Part shown: in pieces, positions 24,587-33,783 of the stretch | Position numbering within the stretch: position 1 is the stretch's first letter | Layout of the letters: each line of letters begins with the position of its first letter | Source: Gemmatimonadaceae bacterium | GTDB lineage: Bacteria > Gemmatimonadota > Gemmatimonadetes > Gemmatimonadales > Gemmatimonadaceae | Assembly: GCA_024710705.1 (NCBI GenBank) | Contig: JANJUF010000035.1 | Coordinates: 1-54,627, forward strand | DNA length: 54,627 nt | Direction of reading: 5' to 3' | Program-made: the position numbers and the translations under genes | Notes under the pieces: generated by a model | The model's database searches: none | What the model was told of the DNA's origin: nothing | The model's input: only the letters and a program-made list of their open reading frames with translations

Positions 24587-26071
24587 ATGCCGCGCTCCTC
24601 GATGTTCGCGTATCCCCGGCAGGACGTCGTTGCCGGCATCGTCGTCTTCCTCGTTGCGCTTCCCCTCTGCCTCGGCATCGCCATCGCCTGCGGCGTGCCT
24701 CCGGTGTCGGGGCTGGTGGCGGGCGCCGTCGGCGGCATCGTGGTGCCGTGGATCAGTCGCTCGCCGCTCTCGGTGACCGGGCCCGCGGCCGGCCTCACGT
24801 CCATCGTCCTGGCGGAAGTGGCTGCGCTCGGGTCGCTCAATCTCTTCCTCACCGCGACCCTGCTCGCGGGGCTCCTGCAGATCGTGATGGGTGTGCTGCG
24901 CTCCGGACGCTACGCGGCGCTCGTGCCCTCGGCGGTGATCAAGGGCATGCTCGCGGCCATCGGCATCACCATCATCTGGAAGCAGGTGCCGGTGGCGGTG
25001 GGTGTGACGGGTGGGTTGGGGGACATCCTGGGGAATGTGCACGTCGGCGCGACGCTGCTGACGCTGCTCTCGTTGGTCATCCTGTATGGCTGGAAGAAGA
25101 CGCCGTTCGGCAAGATCGCGTTCCTGTCGCCGGCACTGATCGTCGTGGTCGCCTCAAGTGCCCTGGCGGCAGCCTTTGGCGGGTCCACGTCGCTCGGGCT
25201 CTCGCCTGAGCAGTACGTGGACGTGCCGCTCGGCGGCGTGATGGCGCTGGCCGCGGCCCTGCCGCGTCCGGACTTCGCCGGGCTCACGATGCCGGCGGTC
25301 TGGATTGCCGCCATCACGGTGGCCGTCGTCGCCAGCATCGAGACCCTGCTGTCGCTACAGGCCGTGGACCGACTCGACCCGATGAAGCGGACCAGTCCGC
25401 CGGACCGCGAGCTGCTGGCGCAGGGCGCGGCGAACACGGTGTCGGGTTTCCTCGGCGGCCTGCCGGTCACCGCCGTGATCGTTCGCTCCGGGGCCAACGT
25501 GGCCGCCGGAGGCCGCGAGCGGATGAGTGCCCTCGTGCACGGTGTGTTGCTGGTGGTCGCGGTCGTGTTCGCGGGGTCGTTGCTCAACCTGATTCCGCTG
25601 GCGGCGCTGGCTGCCGTGCTGATCCAGGTCGGCCTCAACCTCTGCAAGCCGGCGCTCTTCTCCACCCAGGTGAAGCTCGGGTGGACGCAGCTGGCGCCCT
25701 TCGCGATCACCATCGCCGCCGTGCTCACGCTCGACCTGCTCAAAGGCGTGATCGTGGGCATCATCGTCGGTGTGGGGTTCGTGCTTTACCAGAACTCGCG
25801 TGGCGCCATCGTGAAGAGCGTGGATCCCAACGGCGCGACCCTGCTGCGCTTCCGGCGTGACGGCACCTTCCTCTCGAAGCCCTCGATCGTGGCGGCGCTC
25901 GAGGAGATCGCGGACGGTGAACGAGTGGTGATCGACGGCACTGGGGAGTACATCGACCACGACGTGAAGGAAACCATCGCCACCTTCATCGCCGACGCGC
26001 CGCGGCGCAATATCCTCGTCTCGGTGGCTGGCATCGACCTGTCGATGGCGTCAGTCGGAGGCGGGCACTAG
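24587..26071 (+). CDS. SulP-family anion (bicarbonate/sulfate) transporter
   Basis: A 494-residue SulP/SLC26-type permease. The first helices carry DVVAGIVVFLVALPLCLGIAIACGV and SPLSVTGPAAGLTSIV, the conserved SulP segments around the anion site. Some twelve to fourteen hydrophobic segments are followed by a short C-terminal STAS-like domain (from VDPNGATLLRF; VVIDGTGEYIDHDVKETIATF). Many bacterial SulP proteins with this pattern (BicA-like) carry bicarbonate, which fits the DabA gene that starts on the last base of its stop codon. GTG 24551 is an alternative start if the mRNA is nearly leaderless; ATG 24587 places the N-terminus next to the first helix. Confidence 0.88.
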   Translation: MPRSSMFAYPRQDVVAGIVVFLVALPLCLGIAIACGVPPVSGLVAGAVGGIVVPWISRSPLSVTGPAAGLTSIVLAEVAALGSLNLFLTATLLAGLLQIVMGVLRSGRYAALVPSAVIKGMLAAIGITIIWKQVPVAVGVTGGLGDILGNVHVGATLLTLLSLVILYGWKKTPFGKIAFLSPALIVVVASSALAAAFGGSTSLGLSPEQYVDVPLGGVMALAAALPRPDFAGLTMPAVWIAAITVAVVASIETLLSLQAVDRLDPMKRTSPPDRELLAQGAANTVSGFLGGLPVTAVIVRSGANVAAGGRERMSALVHGVLLVVAVVFAGSLLNLIPLAALAAVLIQVGLNLCKPALFSTQVKLGWTQLAPFAITIAAVLTLDLLKGVIVGIIVGVGFVLYQNSRGAIVKSVDPNGATLLRFRRDGTFLSKPSIVAALEEIADGERVVIDGTGEYIDHDVKETIATFIADAPRRNILVSVAGIDLSMASVGGGH

Positions 26072-28944
26072 TGCAGGACGGTGCCGCTGTGAACGGTCCG
26101 GCCACGGACCCGATCGCAGCGGCGCTGGAGCGGGCGCATCACGTGCTCCCCGATCAAGGGCCGATCGGGGTGTTCATCCACCACAACACGCTCCACGCGT
26201 ACCAGCATCTCACGTTCCACGACGGCGTGCAGGCGGGCGCGTCACTGTTGGGCGCGCGGCCCTATCCCGAGCTGGAGACGTTCCGCGCTTGGCACGCGTC
26301 GGGCCGCATCGCCGACGACGATGTGGCGGCGGCCATCGCCGAGCACCTGGGATCGGCTGCGAAGGACCCGATCATCCCGGGGCTGTCGCGAGCGCTGCTG
26401 TGGCGCACGTTGATGCTGGAGCCAGTGGACCTCTCCGACGGCGCGGGGCTGCGATTCCTGGCGGCGACGGGCGAGGGACCGGCGCGCAGCGACGCGCCGC
26501 GATGGACGGCCGCGTTGGAGCGCATCGGGCGGGGGCCGCGCCGGATGCCGGAGCCGGCGCCGCTGCCGAAGCGGCACCGCGACGCCCTGGTGGCGCACGG
26601 CGCCGCCGACACGGACGTGCTCGTCCACGCCGAGTTGGTGCGGCTCTCGGCGGGCTTCCTCGACCAAGGGCAGGCGCGCGACGCGATGCCGGGTCGAGGG
26701 CGCGGCTTTCTCGCGGCGGTGTCGGCGCTGTACGCCTCGGGCGCACGGCCGCCACGGGGCTGCGAGGGCGTCGTCGCCGACTTCGCACACATCGCCGGCG
26801 ATGATCGTCCGGCCCTCGTGGTCATTCGTGAGGCGCTCGACGCGCTCGACGTACCGGCGTCGGCGCGTGAGGAGTACCTGCTGGCGGTGGCGCTGTCCCT
26901 GCGCGGCTGGGCCGGGATGTTCGGCCGGCTCGAGCGGCATCCGGACGAGAACGTCGGGGGCCCGCCCTGCTCGCTGGCCGAGTACCTGGCCGTGCGGATG
27001 GTGTTCGAGCGCCGCGCGGTGGCCGCCGCCTGTGCGCGCGCTGGACTTCCGCTGGCCTGGTCGAACTTGCGGGCCAGCGTGCCTGCCTCTGCGCCCCGCG
27101 CGCCGGAACTCGATGCGCTCCTGCTCTGGGGGCTCACGCGGGCGGCCGGTCTCGCCGTGGAAGAAGTTGCGGCGCTCACCGACGCGGCGCTCGCGCGCGT
27201 GTGGAGTGCGGTGGAGTCCTGCGACGACGTGACGCGCCGCGCGCTGCTGCTTGAGGCCTACGAGCGGCACTACCGGCACGAGGTCCTCGACGCCCTCGCC
27301 GCGCGCCGCGCGAGGCCAACACCGGATTTCGTCGGCCGCCGCGCGGCCCAGGTGGTGTTCTGCATCGACGAGCGCGAGGAGTCCATCCGCCGCGCCATCG
27401 AGGAGCAGGGGCCGGAGTACGAGACCTTCGGTGTCGCCGGATTCTTCGGTGTGGCCATCGATTACCAGGGCCTCTACGACCCGGTGCCGGCCGCGCATTG
27501 CCCAGTGGTGGTAGTGCCGCAGCACGAGGTGCACGAGGCCCCGGTGGAGTCTGATGCGCGGTGGGCGCAGATGCGCCGGCGCCTGCGCGATGGGTGGCAC
27601 GCGCTCGAGCGCCAGGTGGGACGCGGCTCGCGCACGTTGGGCTTGGGGGCGGGCCTGACGTTCGTGTTGGGCCCGCTCGCGGCGGCAGCCAGCGCCGGAC
27701 GGGTGATGGCACCGCGCCGCTCGCTGCGCCTCCGCGACCGCATCGCCCAGCGCTTCGCCCCGCGCCCACGCACCAAGCTGTCGGCGTTGCGCGAGGAGTG
27801 GGCACGCACCCACTCGGAGCGCGGCAAACCCATCGGCTTCGCGTTGGAGGAGATGGTGGAGCGGGTGACGGGCGTGCTGCGCAGCATCGGAATGGTGCGC
27901 GACTTCGCGCCGCTGGTGGTGGTGCTGGGCCATGGCTCGACCAGCCTCAACAACCCGCACGAGTCGGCGCACGATTGCGGCGCCTGTGGTGGACGGCGCG
28001 GCGGTGCCAACGCCCGTCTCTTCGCCGAGATCGCCAACCGCGCCGACGTGCGCACCGGCGTGGCGGCGCGCGGCATCGTGATTCCCGACGACACCGTGTT
28101 CGTCGGCGGGCTGCACGACACGGCCGATGACACGATCCAGCTCTTCGACCTTGGTGCCATTCCGGCCTCGCACGAGGCGCGCTTCGAGGCCGTCTGCGTG
28201 GTGCTCGAGCAGGCACGCCGCGAGAGCGCCCGCGAGCGGGCACGCCGCTTCGATGACGCGCCGCTCGGCCTCACGCCCGAGGAGGCATTGGCCCACGTCG
28301 AGGACCGGGCTTCGCACTTGGCGCAGCCGCGTCCCGAATACGGGCACTGCACCAACGCCTCGGCGGTGGTCGGTCGGCGCGCGCTGACGCGCGGCCTGCA
28401 CCTCGACCGCCGCGCCTTCCTGATCAGCTACGACCCGAGCATCGATGAAGGGGCGGCGATCCTCGAGCGCATCCTCGCCGCCGTGGGTCCGGTGGGTGCC
28501 GGCATCAGTCTCGAGTACTACTTCTCCTCGGTGGACGTCGAGACCTTCGGCTGCGGGACGAAGCTGCCGCACAACGTCACCGGACTCATCGGCGTGATGA
28601 ACGGCCACCAGGGCGACCTCCGCACGGGGCTGCCCCTGCAGATGGTGGAGCTCCACGAGCCGATGCGCCTGCTGCTCATCGTGGAGGCCACGCCGGAGTC
28701 GCTGCTCGCCGTCGCCGGACGCCAGCCGGAAGTGGCCGAGCTGGTGGTGAATCGCTGGGTGCAGCTGGTGTCGGTGGATCCGCGGACGGGCGCCATGCAG
28801 GAGTTCCGCGGCGGTGGCTTCGTGCCCTATGTGCCGGCACCGAGGGCGTTGCCCGAAGTGCAGCGCTCCGTGGAATGGCACGGACGCCGCCGCGACTTCG
28901 TGCCGCCGGCTTTCGTGCGCGCCGGGTTGGGTCTCGATGCCTGA
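26071..28944 (+). CDS. dabA: inorganic-carbon accumulation protein DabA (DUF2309)
   Basis: A 957-residue DUF2309/UPF0753 protein, the carbonic-anhydrase-like catalytic subunit of the DAB complex that hydrates CO2 at the membrane using energy from its DabB partner. All four zinc-site residues are recognisable: C431 and D433 in VVFCIDEREESIRR, H621 in VVLGHGSTSLNNPHESA and C636 in HDCGACGG. Their spacing (2 and 15) equals that of the characterised Halothiobacillus protein. N-terminal FIHHNTLHAYQHLTF and the C-terminal ISLEYYFSSVDVETFGCGTKLPHNV segment are family hallmarks. The GTG start shares one base with the SulP stop, and dabB starts 8 bases before its end, so all are co-translated. Confidence 0.93.
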   Translation: MQDGAAVNGPATDPIAAALERAHHVLPDQGPIGVFIHHNTLHAYQHLTFHDGVQAGASLLGARPYPELETFRAWHASGRIADDDVAAAIAEHLGSAAKDPIIPGLSRALLWRTLMLEPVDLSDGAGLRFLAATGEGPARSDAPRWTAALERIGRGPRRMPEPAPLPKRHRDALVAHGAADTDVLVHAELVRLSAGFLDQGQARDAMPGRGRGFLAAVSALYASGARPPRGCEGVVADFAHIAGDDRPALVVIREALDALDVPASAREEYLLAVALSLRGWAGMFGRLERHPDENVGGPPCSLAEYLAVRMVFERRAVAAACARAGLPLAWSNLRASVPASAPRAPELDALLLWGLTRAAGLAVEEVAALTDAALARVWSAVESCDDVTRRALLLEAYERHYRHEVLDALAARRARPTPDFVGRRAAQVVFCIDEREESIRRAIEEQGPEYETFGVAGFFGVAIDYQGLYDPVPAAHCPVVVVPQHEVHEAPVESDARWAQMRRRLRDGWHALERQVGRGSRTLGLGAGLTFVLGPLAAAASAGRVMAPRRSLRLRDRIAQRFAPRPRTKLSALREEWARTHSERGKPIGFALEEMVERVTGVLRSIGMVRDFAPLVVVLGHGSTSLNNPHESAHDCGACGGRRGGANARLFAEIANRADVRTGVAARGIVIPDDTVFVGGLHDTADDTIQLFDLGAIPASHEARFEAVCVVLEQARRESARERARRFDDAPLGLTPEEALAHVEDRASHLAQPRPEYGHCTNASAVVGRRALTRGLHLDRRAFLISYDPSIDEGAAILERILAAVGPVGAGISLEYYFSSVDVETFGCGTKLPHNVTGLIGVMNGHQGDLRTGLPLQMVELHEPMRLLLIVEATPESLLAVAGRQPEVAELVVNRWVQLVSVDPRTGAMQEFRGGGFVPYVPAPRALPEVQRSVEWHGRRRDFVPPAFVRAGLGLDA

Positions 28945-30238
28945 GTCGATCACGCTGGCCTTGGCGGCGGCGGTGCTGGCGCCGATGGCGGCGGCGCTGG
29001 TCGTCGGCGCGCGCGTGCTGCTGGCGGGCTCGCTCCCGGGCGAGCGGTTCGTGCGCACGGTGATGGGGTGGGGGCTCAGCCTCTCGGCGCTCGGCGCGGT
29101 GGCGACGCTCGCGCTGTGGCGCGGATGGCTCGGCCCGGCCGTCAGCGGCGACATCGAGTATGGGAGTTGGCTGCGGATCGGGTCGTACGTCATCCCGGCG
29201 GTGGCGCGCGTGGATGACCTGGCGGTGGCGCTCTCGATGCTGGGGGCCTGGCTCACGTGGTTGGTGGCGCGGTTCTCGGGCACCTACCTGCACAAGGAGC
29301 CCGGCTTCACACGCTTCTTCGTGCTGCTCGGCTTCTTCGCCGCTGGCGTGCAGCTCGTGGCCTACGCTGGGGCGCTGGACCTGTTCTTCGCCGGCTGGGA
29401 GTTGATCGGCATTTCGTCGGCGCTGTTCATCGGCTTCTTCCATGAGCGCGACGAGCCGATGCGTTCGTCGGTGCGCGCCTTCGCCACATATCGGCTCTGC
29501 GATGCCGGCTTCCTGATGGCGATGGTTTCGGTGCACGAGGTGCTCGGGAGCACGCGTTTCACGGTACTCGGCCTCGCCAACACGTTGCCGGTGTGGGAGA
29601 CCACGACCATCGCGGCGCTGTTCTTCGTGGCGGCCATGGGCAAGTCTGCGTTGTTGCCGTTCTCGGGCTGGTTGCCACGCGCCATGGAGGGGCCCACGCC
29701 CTCGAGCGCGCTGTTCTACGGTGGCATCAGCGTGCACATGGGGCTCTTCCTCCTGCTGCGCATCTGGCCGATGCTCGACGCTGCGCCGGCGGTGGAGCTG
29801 GCCGGTGTGATCATCGGCTCGGCGACCGCGGTGTACGCGGCCGCCGTGGCCCGCATCCACCCCGACGCCAAGGGCGCGCTCGCCCACGCCACGCTCGCCC
29901 AGGTGGGACTGATCGCCGCCGAGATCTGCCTCGGGCTCACCACCCTGGCGATGGTCCACATCGCATCGCACGCGATGTTGCGGGTGTTCCAGTACCTTCG
30001 GGCGCCGAATGCCATCCACGATGCCCACCGTCTCGGGCACGCGCCGCATCCGGTGCACGCCGAGGGCGTGCTGCCGTCGCGGTTCGAAGCACGCTCGTAC
30101 CTGGCGGCCTTGCATCGCCTGCGGCTCGAGGATCGTCTCGACGCGCTGGTGGCCCCGGTCGTGTGGCTCGCGCGCGGGCTGGACTGGCTGGACGTCCGGC
30201 TCCGGCAGGCGCTCTCGACGGAGCGTGACGCCCGATGA
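28937..30238 (+). CDS. dabB: DabB, NuoL-like proton-conducting membrane subunit
   Basis: A 433-residue integral membrane protein of the Mrp/NuoL/NdhF antiporter family. Diagnostic stretches are DLFFAGWELIGISSALFIGFFHERDEP, FFVAAMGKSALLPFSGWLPRAMEGPTPSSALFYGG (the TM7 lysine and the GPTPVSALIH-like turn) and KGALAHATLAQVGLI. It couples ion movement to DabA-driven CO2 hydration. It is shorter than a full NuoL. Its C-terminus (from about residue 345) is a soluble, positively charged segment with two amphipathic helices where DabA may dock. It starts inside the dabA stop region and overlaps the next membrane gene by four bases. Confidence 0.88.
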   Translation: MPESITLALAAAVLAPMAAALVVGARVLLAGSLPGERFVRTVMGWGLSLSALGAVATLALWRGWLGPAVSGDIEYGSWLRIGSYVIPAVARVDDLAVALSMLGAWLTWLVARFSGTYLHKEPGFTRFFVLLGFFAAGVQLVAYAGALDLFFAGWELIGISSALFIGFFHERDEPMRSSVRAFATYRLCDAGFLMAMVSVHEVLGSTRFTVLGLANTLPVWETTTIAALFFVAAMGKSALLPFSGWLPRAMEGPTPSSALFYGGISVHMGLFLLLRIWPMLDAAPAVELAGVIIGSATAVYAAAVARIHPDAKGALAHATLAQVGLIAAEICLGLTTLAMVHIASHAMLRVFQYLRAPNAIHDAHRLGHAPHPVHAEGVLPSRFEARSYLAALHRLRLEDRLDALVAPVVWLARGLDWLDVRLRQALSTERDAR

Positions 30239-31356
30239 CGGCGCACTGGGGTGTGGCCCTGGCGGTGCTCGCCATCGCGGTGCTCGTGCTCTGGGCACCG
30301 CGGGTGGCGCGGCGCACGGATGGGGGCGCCGATCACGCCGTGATTCACACCGCGCTCTTGGTGATTGCGCTGTTCACGGACACGGGCCCGGCGGCGCTGG
30401 TGGCGATGGCGGTGAGTGGTGGGTTCCACGCGAGCACGGCGTGGAGAGTGGCGCCAACGGCGGCGCTCGGTTTCGGGCTCTCGGCGGCGTCCACCGGCAT
30501 CGCCGCGCTCGCGCTGTGGTGGGGCGACGGCGTGACCGCCTTCGTGGCGTCGCTGCTGGCCGTCGCGCTGCGCGCCGGTCTCGTGCCCTTCCACGCGGGG
30601 GTGGCGCGCCTGTGCGAACGGGCGCCGTGGCTGCAGTCGCAGCAGCTGGCCACGCTGGTGGGACTGGGCGTGGCGCATCTCCGCTTCGTCGATCAGGTGC
30701 CATTGGCGTTTCAGTGGTCGGCCGTCGTGGTCATGTACGGAGCGGCGATGACCCTCATCCCGGCGCTGATGGCACTCGTGCAGCGCGACCTGCGCGGGTT
30801 CTATCGCTCGGCGAGCATGATGCATGGCGGGATGATCGTCGCGGCCATCGGTGCGGCGGGGCGTGGCCACAGTACCGTCGCGTTGATGGTGCTCGTGACC
30901 ATCGCGATGGCGATGGGCGGGCTCGGGTTGATGCTGGAGGCGCTCGAGGAGCGGGTGGGGCCCGTGACACTCGACGGACGCGGCGGACGCGTGCAGGCCT
31001 TCCCGCGGCTGGCCGCCGCCTTCCTCGTATTCGGTGGTGCCGGCGTCGCGATGCCGGGCACCGCCGGCTTCATCGCCGATGATCTCCTGCTGCATGCGCT
31101 GTGGGAAGAAAGCGTCAGCGCCACGCTCACCGTCATACTTGGCAGCGCCATCCTCGCCGTGGCCACGCTCATGACCTACTCCAAGGTGTTCCTCGGACGC
31201 GCCGTGCCCTCGCTTGCGCCCGACCTCGGCACGCGCGAGCGTTGGGTGGCGGTCCTGCTCGTCTTCGTGCTCGTGTGGTTGGGGATCGTTCCGGCCACGC
31301 TGTTGGAACCCGCTGACCCGTTCCTGCGCGCGCTGGGCGACCCCGCCGCGCACTGA
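30235..31356 (+). CDS. second NuoL/NuoM-like membrane subunit of the Dab operon
   Basis: A 373-residue protein with about ten to eleven hydrophobic helices. The order VAHLRFVDQVPLAFQWSAVVV, LMALVQRDLRGFYRSASMMHGG and AFPRLAAAFLVFGGAGVAMPG is that of proton-pumping NuoL/M/N-type subunits, including a loop charged pair and the GVAMPGTAGF turn. LRAGLVPFHAGVARL resembles the lysine-helix region but has Arg/His in its place. It is separate from DabB yet translationally coupled to it (ATGA), so this operon has two antiporter-like subunits per DabA. It may complete the ion path missing from the short DabB. Confidence 0.75.
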   Translation: MTAHWGVALAVLAIAVLVLWAPRVARRTDGGADHAVIHTALLVIALFTDTGPAALVAMAVSGGFHASTAWRVAPTAALGFGLSAASTGIAALALWWGDGVTAFVASLLAVALRAGLVPFHAGVARLCERAPWLQSQQLATLVGLGVAHLRFVDQVPLAFQWSAVVVMYGAAMTLIPALMALVQRDLRGFYRSASMMHGGMIVAAIGAAGRGHSTVALMVLVTIAMAMGGLGLMLEALEERVGPVTLDGRGGRVQAFPRLAAAFLVFGGAGVAMPGTAGFIADDLLLHALWEESVSATLTVILGSAILAVATLMTYSKVFLGRAVPSLAPDLGTRERWVAVLLVFVLVWLGIVPATLLEPADPFLRALGDPAAH

Positions 31357-31382
31357 CCATTCCCTCCGACTTCCAGGCTCCG

Positions 31383-33776
31383 ATGCTTCGCCTCCTTCGC
31401 GCCGCTTCCGTCGTGCTGGCCCTGTTCCTTCCCCTGGGACGCGCCAATGCCCAAGGCGCGCTCATCGGGGTCCGGGTGGACGCCGACCGCAATCGCTTGA
31501 TGCTGGAGATCCCCGCCGGGCAGCTCGACCGCGATCTCCTGCACCAGGCGGTGCTTGCGACGGGCGCCGGCGTCTCGGCGCTTGGCCTCGACCGCGGACA
31601 GACGGGGGACGCCACCGTGGTGCGCTTCGAGCGTCGCGGCCGGCGCGTGCTCCTGGTGGCGGACAACTGGGGTGTGCGGGCCACCGGTGCCGACGCCGCC
31701 GGACAGCGCGCCGCCACCGAGTCGTTCCCGCGGGCCGTGTTGGCGTCGTTCCCGATCGAAAGTGACAGCGGCGGACGCATCGTGGTGGATGCGACCGCGT
31801 TCTTTCTGAGCGACACCTACGGCGTGGCCGATGGACTGCGCCGCAGCCAGCAGGGGAGCGCCCGCGTGGACGCGGCGCGGAGTTGGTTCGATGTGGCGCG
31901 CACCAAGGCCTTCCCGCGCAACACCGAGATCCACGCCGTGCTCACCTTCGCCGTGGACAACGCCGGACCGGCACTCCGCCGCTGGGCCGCCGACGGTGCC
32001 GCCCCGGTGTTCGAGATCCACCACTCCTTCGTGGCGCTGCCCGAGGCCGCCGGCTTCACGCCCCGGAAGGCCGATCCGCGCGCCGGCTACTTCGGCACGT
32101 CGTTCCTCGATGTCTCGCAGGGATTGGACGGCACCTACCGCGACGGGTTCGCCAACCGCTGGCGCCTCGTGCCGCGCGATCCGGCGGCCTACCAGCGCGG
32201 GGTGCTCACCGAGCCGGTCACACCGATCGTCTACTACCTCGATCCGGCAATCCCGGCGCCGTACCGCGAGGCGTTCCGCGAAGGCGGCATGTGGTGGAAC
32301 ACCGTGTTCGAGGCCGCCGGGTTCCGCAACGCGTTCCAGGTGCGCGACCTGCCGGCCGGAGCCGATCCGATGGATGCGCGCTATAACCTGATCTACTGGG
32401 TGCATCGCGGCGGGCCTGGGCCGTCGGTGGGTCCGTCGTTCGCCGATCCGCGCACGGGTGAGATCCTCCGCACGGTCGTGCGCATGGATTCGTGGCGCTC
32501 GCTCATTGACTACAACATCTGGGCCGGGCTGGTCCCCGCCGCCGGCGCGCAGGGGCTCGGCGTCAGTGGCGAACAACTGGCGATGTCGCGTCGCAAGCAG
32601 CACACCGCGCACGAGATCGGCCACACCCTCGGACTCTCGCACAATTTCATCGCCGCCACGCAGGACCGCTCGTCGGTAATGGACTATCCCTTCCCGCTCA
32701 TCACGGTGGATGCGCGTGGCCGTCTCGACCTCTCGCAGGCCTATGCCCCGATGGCCGGCGGCTGGGACTCGCTCGCCATCCGCTACGGCTACCGCTGGTA
32801 TCCCGACGCACGCGCCGAACGCGAGGGCCTGCAGCAGATTGTCGCCGAGGGCATTCGCCGTAACCTGCGCTTCGTGGCGGACCAGCACGCCGGCGCCGAC
32901 GGATCGTTGCCCGCGGCCACGCGCTGGGTGGAAGGCCGCACGATGTTCGACGCCCTCGAACGCACCGCCATCGTGCGGCGCGTGGCCATGGACGCCTTCG
33001 ACGAGCGCGCGATCCAGCCCGGGGAGCCGATGTATCTGCTCTCGATGCGATTCGCACACGTGTACCTGCATCACCGCTACTCGCTGGAGGGCGTGATCAA
33101 GTACGTGGGCGGAATGGATTTCCGCTACGCGATCCGCGGCGACGGACAGGCGCCGACCACGCCGATTCCTGGCGCCGAGCAGCGGCGAGCGCTCAGCCTC
33201 GCGCTCGACGCGGTGTCGCCGGCAGCGCTGGCGGTGCCGGAGCGGGTGCTGGCGATGATCCCCCCGGTGCCGCCAAGCGGCGATCCGTCGATGGACTGGC
33301 TGCCGCGAGCCGGCACCACCGTGGATCAGGTCGCGCTCGCCGGTGGACTCGCGACCGAGGTGATCGAAGGCCTGCTCGACCGCACGCGCCTCCAACGTGT
33401 CGTGATCCAGCACGCCCGCGATCCGCAGTTGCCCACCCTGGCCGAGGTGCTGCAGGCGGTGCTCGACCGCACCTGGTACGCGCCGACTCCCGCCGATCCG
33501 AATGCGCAGGCGCTGCGTCGCGCCGTGCAGCGCGTGGTGCTCAACACCATGCTCGACCGCGCTGGCGACGCGCGGGCGAGCGCTGATGTGCGGCAGGTGG
33601 TGGCGTTCCATCTCGAGCTCTTGCAGGAGCAGCTCGCCGATGCCGGCCCGGCAAGGCCATTGGCCGACCGTGCGTTGCGCGCGGCGGCCCGTCGCGAGAT
33701 CGCCCAGTTCTTCGATGGGCGCGATGATCCGACGCAGCGGACCCGCTACTCGGTGATTCCGCTGCCGTGGCCCTGA
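31383..33776 (+). CDS. secreted zinc metalloprotease (DUF5117/DUF4953 type)
   Basis: A 797-residue exported metalloprotease. A signal peptide (about 1-24, GRANAQ) is followed by a DUF5117-like beta domain (GVRVDADRNRLMLEIP ... VLLVADNWGVRATG). The gluzincin/metzincin motif HTAHEIGHTLGLSHN has zinc ligands H410, H414 and H420 and the catalytic E411, with SSVMDYPFP downstream as the Met-turn. The long C-terminal region (DUF4953-like) is helical. Proteins of this build are frequent in Bacteroidota and Gemmatimonadota; the substrate is unknown. The gene starts 26 bases after the Dab operon with only a weak CAGG, so it may be read through from that operon. Confidence 0.9.
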   Translation: MLRLLRAASVVLALFLPLGRANAQGALIGVRVDADRNRLMLEIPAGQLDRDLLHQAVLATGAGVSALGLDRGQTGDATVVRFERRGRRVLLVADNWGVRATGADAAGQRAATESFPRAVLASFPIESDSGGRIVVDATAFFLSDTYGVADGLRRSQQGSARVDAARSWFDVARTKAFPRNTEIHAVLTFAVDNAGPALRRWAADGAAPVFEIHHSFVALPEAAGFTPRKADPRAGYFGTSFLDVSQGLDGTYRDGFANRWRLVPRDPAAYQRGVLTEPVTPIVYYLDPAIPAPYREAFREGGMWWNTVFEAAGFRNAFQVRDLPAGADPMDARYNLIYWVHRGGPGPSVGPSFADPRTGEILRTVVRMDSWRSLIDYNIWAGLVPAAGAQGLGVSGEQLAMSRRKQHTAHEIGHTLGLSHNFIAATQDRSSVMDYPFPLITVDARGRLDLSQAYAPMAGGWDSLAIRYGYRWYPDARAEREGLQQIVAEGIRRNLRFVADQHAGADGSLPAATRWVEGRTMFDALERTAIVRRVAMDAFDERAIQPGEPMYLLSMRFAHVYLHHRYSLEGVIKYVGGMDFRYAIRGDGQAPTTPIPGAEQRRALSLALDAVSPAALAVPERVLAMIPPVPPSGDPSMDWLPRAGTTVDQVALAGGLATEVIEGLLDRTRLQRVVIQHARDPQLPTLAEVLQAVLDRTWYAPTPADPNAQALRRAVQRVVLNTMLDRAGDARASADVRQVVAFHLELLQEQLADAGPARPLADRALRAAARREIAQFFDGRDDPTQRTRYSVIPLPWP

Positions 33777-33783
33777 GCCGCGC

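Noticed and set aside
26242-29283. 1013-codon minus-strand frame
   Set aside because: Antisense to dabA and dabB; His/Arg-rich with no recognisable motif.
31176-33611. 811-codon minus-strand frame
   Set aside because: Antisense to the HEIGH metalloprotease, whose motifs are complete.
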